NCBI GenBank assembly: GCA_023419535.1
Contig: JAEZXX010000041.1
Coordinates: forward strand, 1-5,123
DNA: 5,123 nt
DNA from: Pseudomonadota bacterium
GTDB taxonomy: Bacteria; Pseudomonadota; Alphaproteobacteria; Rhizobiales; Rhizobiaceae
Direction: 5' to 3'
Position numbers and translations under genes: made by a program. Positions 1-4,231 of the stretch are shown here, in pieces (position 1 is the stretch's first letter; every line of letters starts with the position of its first letter). A model generated the notes under the pieces. The model did no database searches. It was not told where the DNA came from and saw nothing but the letters and a program-made list of their open reading frames with translations.

Positions 1-836
1 GCGCCGATCTGGCGCGGCTCGAGGCCGAGCGCGCCCGCATCGAGGCGATCCTCGGGCCGGCGGACGGGCGGAGCGCTCGCGAGGCCGACCTTCTCGGCGC
101 GGCACGCCAGGCCGAGGAGCGGCTGGCCGAGACGAGCGCCGATGCCGAACGCCTCGGGGCCGAGGCCGCCGACCTGCTGGCCGCCGAGGCGCAGCTGAAG
201 CGCCTGCGCTCGGTCGCGGAAAGCTCGCTCAAGGCGGTCCAGACGCTGCGCGACGAGCTCGTGCGCGTCAACGCGGAGATCGCGGCGCGCTCCGACGAGG
301 CGGTGGAGGAGGCTTGGCGCGAGAGCGCCGAGGCGCTCGGGACCGCGGAGGCGCGCGTGGCCGCCTTCGAGCGCGAGGTCGCGCTCCTCCAGAGGCTCGG
401 CGCGGCCCTGGAAGCGGCGCGCTCCCAGGCCCGCGAGCTCTATCTCAAGCCCGTCATGACCGAACTGAAGCCGCTGCTCGGCCTTCTCTTCGACGACGCG
501 ACCATCGCCTTCGACGAGAAGACGCTGCTGCCGCGCAGCATCCACCGCGCGGGTGTGGAGGAGGAGGTGGAGCGCCTCAGCGGCGGCATGCGCGAGCAGC
601 TTTCGGTGCTCACGCGTCTTGCCTTCGCGCGGCTCCTCGCCCGTGACGGCCGGCCCGCGCCCGTCATCCTCGACGACGCGCTGGTCTATTCCGACGACGA
701 CCGCATCGAGCGGATGTTCGACGCGTTGCACCGGCAGGCGAGCGACCAGCAGATCATCGTCTTCTCCTGCCGCCAGCGCGCCTTCCAGCGGCTCGGCGGC
801 AACGTCCTGTCGATGACGGGCTGGGTGCCTAGTTAA
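1..836 (+). CDS. C-terminal part of a YhaN/SbcC-like SMC-type ATPase (5' end outside window)
   Basis: The reading frame is open from the left edge (first full codon at 3), so the start and the N-terminal Walker A half lie outside the window; 277 residues are visible. Residues 1 to about 145 are Ala/Glu/Arg-rich with heptad-like spacing, as in the returning arm of an SMC-type coiled coil. The C-terminal ATPase half follows: an ABC signature R-L-S-G-G near visible residues 191-195 (nt 573-587), Walker B V-I-L-D-D (nt 663-677), a D-loop region S-D-D-D-R, and a final strand I-I-V-F-S-C. This order and the short C-terminal lobe match the YhaN (AAA_27) and SbcC relatives that work with SbcD/YhaO-type nucleases in DNA repair. 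The position usually held by the switch histidine reads C-R-Q-R. A nuclease partner, if present, would lie upstream. The stop is TAA at 834-836. Family call is firm; exact substrate unknown. Confidence 0.88.
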   Translation, partial: ADLARLEAERARIEAILGPADGRSAREADLLGAARQAEERLAETSADAERLGAEAADLLAAEAQLKRLRSVAESSLKAVQTLRDELVRVNAEIAARSDEAVEEAWRESAEALGTAEARVAAFEREVALLQRLGAALEAARSQARELYLKPVMTELKPLLGLLFDDATIAFDEKTLLPRSIHRAGVEEEVERLSGGMREQLSVLTRLAFARLLARDGRPAPVILDDALVYSDDDRIERMFDALHRQASDQQIIVFSCRQRAFQRLGGNVLSMTGWVPS

Positions 837-872
837 GCAGCGAGCGGCCCGAAGCCTGACGCCGGAGAGCCC

Positions 873-1424
873 ATGATCGCCGAATTCGTCGTCACGATCT
901 TCTACGGGCAGATCCTCGTCGAGGCGCCGGGCCTGCCGCCGGCGGCGCTCCGCTGGGACGACGCGCATGTGGATCAGGGTTTCGCCTGGTCGCCCGGCCG
1001 CGTGGCGTTCGGCGTCGACGACGCCGACGGCGACAGCCTTCTGCGCGTGTCGGTCGCACCGGACTACATGCTCTCGGACGAGGTCCTGTGGGCCGTCCAG
1101 GTCCCGTTCGACGTTCCCGCCGGTTCGCTGTCGATCGGCGACGTCCTGTTTCCCGCTTCGGTCGATGTTCCTGCGGGACGCTACGGGCTCGTTTTTTCCG
1201 CGCAGAGCGGCGGAGGGAAGGAGCGACCGAAGGGCGCGGCGGAGCACGACGACGGCCTGCCGAACTCGTCGGAGCCGGAGCCTTTGGCCTATGTCCTGGA
1301 CCTCATCTTCGTGCCCGCGACCGAGCCCGATTTCGCGATTCTGAGACAGGGCGATCTCGCGAGCGCCTCGGTGACGAGACGCGACACGGACCTGATCCCT
1401 GTTCCCGGCGGGGCTGCCAGATGA
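873..1424 (+). CDS. ComJ-like protein (putative nuclease-inhibitor family)
   Basis: This 183-residue acidic protein has no signal peptide or membrane segment. From memory it resembles Bacillus ComJ, the inhibitor of the DNA-entry nuclease NucA: an N-terminal strand with F-Y-G-Q (residues 10-13), a P-x-x-x-L-R-W-D-D-A segment (22-31), then Q-G-F-A-W-S-P-G-R-V-A-F (35-46), V-Q-V-P-F-D-V (75-81), a V-D-V-P-A-G-R-Y-G-L block (97-106) and a closing strand Y-V-L-D-L-I-F-V (140-147). ComJ is about 130 residues; this protein has a hydrophilic insert at roughly 111-137 and a tail of about 35 residues. GGAGAG at 864-869 supports the ATG at 873, 36 nt after the ATPase gene. Its stop overlaps the next start (ATGA, 1421-1424), so the two are probably translationally coupled. 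No NucA-type nuclease is visible, so the inhibitor role is inferred from the family only; it could act on another nuclease or have drifted to a new role. Confidence 0.72.
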   Translation: MIAEFVVTIFYGQILVEAPGLPPAALRWDDAHVDQGFAWSPGRVAFGVDDADGDSLLRVSVAPDYMLSDEVLWAVQVPFDVPAGSLSIGDVLFPASVDVPAGRYGLVFSAQSGGGKERPKGAAEHDDGLPNSSEPEPLAYVLDLIFVPATEPDFAILRQGDLASASVTRRDTDLIPVPGGAAR

Positions 1425-2248
1425 GCGAAGTCGCGTCGACGAACCGGAAGGCGACCCCCGCCATGCGGCGCGACATCCTCGTGTGTGCGTTCGACGAGGA
1501 TGCGATCTTCGACCTGCTGCGTCACCTGCCACGCAGATACGGCGGCGAGCCGGAGTGGTGGATGGCGGCGATCCGGGCGGAGCAGGCGGCTGGCCTTCTC
1601 GCAGCCTACCAGATCGGCGGCACCGTTCCGCCCTACAGGACGGTGGACCTCCGGAGCCTGTCGTTGGCCGACATCGGCTACGACTATGGAGACCCGGTCT
1701 GCCTCTGCGCAACCGAGGGAACCGTCCCGGAAATCGCGCGCCTGCCTCCGCCGCCCGTCGACGACAACGCGTGGGTCATCGGGTTCTGGGGCGAGCAGCC
1801 GGGCCGAGCGGACAGTCCCGACGGCCTCATGGTCTTCGACGGGCACTGCAATTTCTGCTCGGCCAACGTCGCGGCGGTCCTGAAGCTCGATCGTGACCGG
1901 ACAATCCGCTTCACGCCGCTGCAGTCGCCCTACGGCCAGTATCTGGCGAAACAGCACGGCGTCTCGCTGGACGACCCCTCGACATTCCTCTTCTTCGAGC
2001 ACGGCCTGGCGCTGGAAAAGAGCGACGCGGCGATCGCGATCGCGCGCCGCCTGCCCCGTCCCTGGCGCTGGGCCCGCGTCCTGCGCTTCGTGCCGCGCAG
2101 GGTCCGCGACGGCGCCTACGGTCTGATCGCGCGGCACCGCTACCGCATCGCGGGCCGGCGCGAGACCTGCATGGTGCCCTCGCCCGAGCACCGGCGGCGC
2201 TTTCTGGAGGAGGCGCCGCGCGGCGAACCGGCTCCGCTTCAGCCGTAG
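1421..2248 (+). CDS. DCC-family (DUF393) putative thiol-disulfide oxidoreductase with an unrecognised N-terminal domain
   Basis: The protein has 275 residues. Residues about 134-262 form a complete DCC/YuxK-type domain: it opens with M-V-F-D-G-H-C-N-F-C (137-146), giving the D-G-x-C-x-x-C motif with cysteines 143 and 146, continues with F-T-P-L-Q-S (164-169) and a P-S-T-F-L-F-F strand (186-192), and ends with the family-typical E-T-C-M-V-P-S-P-E (248-256). The family is annotated as thiol-disulfide oxidoreductase from its thioredoxin-like CxxC, though activity is little tested. DCC proteins are usually 110-150 residues, so about 130 N-terminal residues are extra. That part looks like a folded soluble domain (E-P-E-W-W-M at 43-48, C-L-C at 94-96) and I do not recognise it. 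ATG 1421 overlaps the upstream stop; ATG 1463 (M15), 12 nt after GGAAGG, is an alternative start. No in-frame start with a convincing binding site precedes the DCC part, so the fusion looks genuine. Confidence 0.85.
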   Translation: MSEVASTNRKATPAMRRDILVCAFDEDAIFDLLRHLPRRYGGEPEWWMAAIRAEQAAGLLAAYQIGGTVPPYRTVDLRSLSLADIGYDYGDPVCLCATEGTVPEIARLPPPPVDDNAWVIGFWGEQPGRADSPDGLMVFDGHCNFCSANVAAVLKLDRDRTIRFTPLQSPYGQYLAKQHGVSLDDPSTFLFFEHGLALEKSDAAIAIARRLPRPWRWARVLRFVPRRVRDGAYGLIARHRYRIAGRRETCMVPSPEHRRRFLEEAPRGEPAPLQP

Positions 2249-2547
2249 AGCTCGAGCGCGCGGAGCGGAAGGTCGAACAGCGTGTCCGCGACGCGCTCGT
2301 CGGCCTCGACCGAGGCGATCCAGTCGATCAGCCCCGCCTCGCCCCATCCGGCACGCAGAGCGGCGAGGAACCGAGCGCCGTTGTCGAACGGGACGAGCGA
2401 CATCGGAACGGGACTCGGCGTCGGGCTTTCCGAGGCGAGCGCTGCGATCGCCGTCGACGCGACCACGCGGCGCCATAGGTTCGCAAGGGGTTTCGACGCC
2501 GAAGGCCGGATCGGCTTCGGCCCGATCCGGCGGAGAGGGGCGGACAT
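2239..2547 (-). CDS. Probable small protein of unknown function
   Basis: This minus-strand frame encodes 102 residues from ATG (complement of 2545-2547) to TGA (complement of 2239-2241). Its codons end mainly in G or C, and the C-terminal half (residues 55-102) reads like a real protein, with G-A-R-F-L-A-A-L-R, L-I-D-W-I-A-S-V-E-A-D-E-R-V and L-P-L-R-A-L-E-L-Y-G. The plus-strand frame over the same bases gives Ser/Arg-rich, shadow-like text. The N-terminal 50 residues are Pro/Arg/Ala-rich and less convincing. The proposed start has no clear ribosome binding site; GTG at 2466 (76 residues) and ATG at 2403 (54 residues) are other possible starts. It overlaps the DCC gene by 10 bp tail-to-tail, and its proposed start codon overlaps that of the SecY-like gene on the other strand. 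If it is not a gene, this stretch is simply the leader of the SecY-like gene. I recognise no family. Confidence 0.45.
   Translation of the reverse strand: MSAPLRRIGPKPIRPSASKPLANLWRRVVASTAIAALASESPTPSPVPMSLVPFDNGARFLAALRAGWGEAGLIDWIASVEADERVADTLFDLPLRALELYG
2532..2540 (+). promoter_or_regulatory. Ribosome binding site that fixes the SecY-like start
   Basis: The purine-rich run GGAGAGGGG ends 5 nt before ATG 2546. The frame stays open upstream to an ATG at 2282, but those 88 codons give low-complexity Ser/Ala/Arg text with no helices. This site, together with the match of the following residues to the SecY N-terminus, selects 2546 as the start. Confidence 0.7.
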
Positions 2548-3610
2548 GACGACTGCGGCACCCGAGCCGAAGCCGGACTGGCGGCCCGCTTTGCCGCTTC
2601 TCGCCGCGGGGCTTCTGGTCTCGCTCGGCACGGCGATCCCCCTTCCCGGGCTCGACCCGCTGGTGTTCGATCCGGGCACGAGCGCCGCCCAGCCGGGCGC
2701 TCTGGCGCGCGCGTCGATCCTGGCGCTCGGGCTCCAGCCGTTCCTCTCCGTGCTGATCCTGTTCGAGATCCTGCGCCTCGTCGTTCCGGGCTGGGCGAGC
2801 CGGATCGAACGCGTCCCGGCCGGGGCGATCACCGTCGCCATCCTCGCGCTCTCCCTCGCCGCATTGCAGGCGACGGGGATCGCCTACGCGCTCGAAGGCA
2901 GCGGCGTCCTCGTGGACCAGGGGGTCGGCGCGATCTCTCTCATCGTCGCGACGCTCGTCGGCGGTGTCGCGGTCCATGTCTTTCTCGCGGATCGGATCCG
3001 GCTGCCGGGGCTGCCCTTCGCGGGACTGTGGTTCCTGATCGCGCTGTCCGCGCTGGCCGGCCTTCCCGGAGACACGGCGCGCGGAATCGAAAGCGTCCGG
3101 ATCGGAATGCTGGCGCCGCAGACGCTTCTCGTCACCATCGTCCTGTTTCTCTGCGCGATCGCTGCGGTGGTCTTCGCCACCCGAGCCCTGCAGGCGCGCG
3201 TCCGCGATGCGGGCGGCGACCCCTCCGTCTGGATGCCGGTTCTTCTCTGGCCGCCTCTGATGACGAACGTCGTCGTCGGCCCGCTCCTCCTCGCCCTCTA
3301 CGAACTGGTTCTCCCGGCACAGCTGCAGGACCTGACCGCCCTTGCCCTCGCATCCGTCGCGCTCATGGCCGTCGCGATCCCGATCGTCGTCGCCTTCTCC
3401 GCGCGCGCCATCGCCCGCACTCATCCCGCGAGCGCCGACTGGTCCGGCAAGCGCCCGGTGCTTCTGTCGATCGCCCTCGTGCAGATCGCGGTCGTCGCGC
3501 TGGCCCAGGCCTCGCTGTTCGCGCTTCCCTTCGCCATCGGCACCGAACTCATCGCGCTCGTCGTCGTCTCCCTCGCGCTGTTCGACGCGATGCGCCTCCG
3601 GGCGTCGTGA
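2546..3610 (+). CDS. SecY-like ten-helix membrane protein (divergent, shortened paralogue)
   Basis: The protein has 354 residues against about 435-445 for housekeeping SecY. About ten hydrophobic segments are visible, near residues 15-34, 56-80, 94-116, 126-147, 154-173, 190-213, 228-256, 263-288, 303-327 and 329-349. SecY landmarks recalled from the E. coli protein appear in order: I-P-L-P-G-L-D after helix 1 (SecY IPIPGID), L-A-R-A-S-I-L-A-L-G-L-Q-P-F (53-66; SecY LSRASIFALGIMPY), A-T-G-I-A (SecY SIGIA), L-A-D-R-I then A-L-A-G-L-P (SecY LGEQITERG and IVAGLPP), and a last helix with G-T-E-L-I-A-L-V-V-V-S-L-A-L-F-D (SecY GGTSLLIVVVVIMD). The loops between helices 6-7 and 8-9, which in SecY dock SecA and the ribosome, are only about 15-20 residues here. 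SecE and SecG are absent nearby. It is probably not the housekeeping channel. A specialised export role is inference, and the substrate is unknown. Its stop overlaps the next start (GTGA). Confidence 0.78.
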   Translation: MTTAAPEPKPDWRPALPLLAAGLLVSLGTAIPLPGLDPLVFDPGTSAAQPGALARASILALGLQPFLSVLILFEILRLVVPGWASRIERVPAGAITVAILALSLAALQATGIAYALEGSGVLVDQGVGAISLIVATLVGGVAVHVFLADRIRLPGLPFAGLWFLIALSALAGLPGDTARGIESVRIGMLAPQTLLVTIVLFLCAIAAVVFATRALQARVRDAGGDPSVWMPVLLWPPLMTNVVVGPLLLALYELVLPAQLQDLTALALASVALMAVAIPIVVAFSARAIARTHPASADWSGKRPVLLSIALVQIAVVALAQASLFALPFAIGTELIALVVVSLALFDAMRLRAS

Positions 3611-3936
3611 AACACCGCGTCACGCCGGACGGGCGTTATCTCGTGGTGCGCGGGCGGCTCTGGCGCCTGTCGAACCCGGCTTTGCCTGAAGACGAGCGGC
3701 AGCGATACGTCGATGCCCTCATGGACGCACGCCGTGCCGTGCGCGATGCGAAGTCCGCCGGGAACGAGGACGCTCTCGCGGCGGCCCGCGCCGCGGTGGA
3801 CTCGGCCAAGCGCGCGCTCGGCGAGCGCGGACCGGTCTGGTGGGACGACGGCGCGCCGGACCTCAACCGTCGCATGGTCCGCAACTCGCCCTATGCCGAA
3901 TGGTACGGTACCCGGCCCGGAGAGGACCCGGAGTAG
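3607..3936 (+). CDS. Small conserved protein with a WWDDGAPD motif, function unknown
   Basis: The protein has 109 residues starting with GTG at 3607, which overlaps the stop of the SecY-like gene (GTGA), so translation is probably coupled. The start is supported by the N-terminal block K-H-R-V-T-P-D-G-R-Y-L-V-V-R-G-R-L-W-R, which I recall as conserved at this position in relatives from Rhizobiales. Residues 26-73 are a charged, Ala-rich segment likely to form a helical hairpin or coiled coil. The C-terminus carries G-E-R-G-P-V-W-W-D-D-G-A-P-D-L-N-R (72-88) and N-S-P-Y-A-E-W-Y (93-100). There is no signal peptide or membrane helix, so it should be cytosolic. Relatives are sometimes labelled 'biopolymer transporter Tol', but nothing in the sequence supports that name. 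Its tight link with the SecY-like gene suggests a shared process, but this is only an inference. Confidence 0.82.
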   Translation: MKHRVTPDGRYLVVRGRLWRLSNPALPEDERQRYVDALMDARRAVRDAKSAGNEDALAAARAAVDSAKRALGERGPVWWDDGAPDLNRRMVRNSPYAEWYGTRPGEDPE

Positions 3937-3938
3937 AC

Positions 3939-3955
3939 GGTCCACGATGTGGATC
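3939..3955. promoter_or_regulatory. Operator-like inverted repeat, copy 1
   Basis: GGTCCA-CGATG-TGGATC is an inverted repeat with 6-nt arms and one mismatched position (a G-U pair if read as RNA). It lies 2 nt after the stop of the small WWDDG gene. The same pattern recurs at 4037-4053, which favours a protein-binding site over chance. The nearest downstream gene is the TRAP permease. The regulator is unknown; families that commonly control TRAP operons, such as GntR or IclR, are candidates. Confidence 0.4.
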
Positions 3956-4036
3956 TCCCGCTGCCCTTTTTGCGCTTCGCTGACGATTGTCTCTTGCGAG
4001 GTCCTCCGAAGCCGGCTTTTCTAGCGGCGTCGTACA

Positions 4037-4053
4037 GGTCCACGCGATGGACC
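4037..4053. promoter_or_regulatory. Operator-like inverted repeat, copy 2
   Basis: GGTCCA-CGCGA-TGGACC is a perfect inverted repeat with 6-nt arms and a 5-nt spacer. It shares the first eight bases (GGTCCACG), the arm length and the spacing with the site at 3939-3955, 98 bp upstream. The two fit the common form GGTCCA-N5-TGGAYC. It lies about 180 bp before the TRAP start codon, a distance suited to an operator or upstream activator site. Confidence 0.42.
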
Positions 4054-4065
4054 GATCGCGGCCTC

Positions 4066-4086
4066 GGCGACCGAACGGTCGCCTTT
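4066..4086 (+). terminator. Possible intrinsic terminator or attenuator
   Basis: GGCGACC-GAAC-GGTCGCC forms a perfect 7-bp GC-rich stem with a 4-nt loop, followed directly by TTT and then CGGG. The T-tract is short, so termination may be weak. It could end transcripts coming from the SecY-like/small gene unit, although it lies 130 bp past that stop. If the TRAP promoter lies further upstream it would act as a leader attenuator. It could also simply be another binding site, since the 18-bp sequence is palindromic around AA. Confidence 0.35.
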
Positions 4087-4148
4087 CGGGAGGAACGGGA
4101 CGCGCGCTCGGGAGACGCCGCGTGCCTTGCAGGATACCGGTTCCGGTC

Positions 4149-4168
4149 GCGGCCTTGGAGGAGGCCGC
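4149..4168 (+). repeat. GC hairpin upstream of the TRAP gene
   Basis: GCGGCCT at 4149-4155 and AGGCCGC at 4162-4168 form a perfect 7-bp stem with a 6-nt loop (TGGAGG). No T-run follows, so it is not a typical terminator. It lies in the likely leader of the TRAP mRNA, and the loop contains a ribosome-binding-site-like GGAGG with no start codon after it. Confidence 0.35.
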
Positions 4169-4180
4169 CGGCCAATCGCC

Positions 4181-4192
4181 GATGCGCGCATC
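4181..4192. repeat. 12-bp perfect palindrome
   Basis: GATGCGCGCATC reads the same on both strands and lies 39 bp before the TRAP start codon. A site here could be an operator near the transcription start, but a 12-bp GC-rich palindrome can occur by chance in a genome of this composition. Confidence 0.3.
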
Positions 4193-4221
4193 CGCGCGCT
4201 CGGCGGCGCAAGAGCCGGTTG

Positions 4222-4226
4222 GGAGG
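4222..4226 (+). promoter_or_regulatory. Strong ribosome binding site of the TRAP permease gene
   Basis: A full GGAGG core lies 5 nt before ATG 4232, the best such site in the window. It fixes the start at 4232 over the later in-frame ATG for residue 27. Confidence 0.75.
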
Positions 4227-4231
4227 ATGAC

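Larger units (their letters stand above)
3937..4231 (+). other. Non-coding, palindrome-rich gap before the TRAP gene
   Basis: No frame on either strand in this 295-bp stretch gives convincing protein; the longest are Arg-rich shadows. The part at about 3960-4025 is less GC-rich than the rest, with T-runs at 3966-3971 and 4017-4020, and is the likeliest place for a promoter. A TTGCGA at 3994 followed after 17 nt by TTTTCT is only a weak candidate. The stretch holds at least six inverted repeats: two 17-bp operator-like sites, a terminator-like hairpin, a short ACCGG-TT-CCGGT repeat (4136-4147), a GC hairpin and a 12-bp palindrome. It probably separates the upstream operon from a separately regulated transporter unit. 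Confidence 0.6.

Noticed and set aside
2282..2545. N-terminal extension of the SecY-like protein from ATG 2282
   Set aside because: The added 88 residues are Ser/Ala/Arg-rich without features, whereas ATG 2546 has a good ribosome binding site and the SecY similarity begins just after it.
2548..2841. N-terminal extension of the minus-strand small gene to 2841
   Set aside because: The extension is Ser/Arg-rich shadow text antisense to SecY-like membrane helices.
1289..3424. Minus-strand open frame of 711 codons spanning several genes
   Set aside because: It is Arg/Asp/Gly-rich shadow text antisense to three well-supported plus-strand genes, a common artefact at high GC.
4009..4020. AAGCCGGCTT palindrome followed by T-run as a terminator
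   Set aside because: The palindrome has no room for a loop, so the remaining stem is too short to act as an intrinsic terminator.
3994..4022. Sigma-70-like promoter TTGCGA-N17-TTTTCT
   Set aside because: The -10 element is poor; it is mentioned only as a weak candidate in the gap description.
3947..4024. 25-codon leader peptide with a C-x-x-C, starting ATG 3947
   Set aside because: There is no ribosome binding site and its ATG lies inside the first operator-like repeat; probably chance.
3949..4230. Plus-strand 93-codon frame in the gap
   Set aside because: It has no ribosome binding site and its residues are Arg-rich and without recognisable structure.
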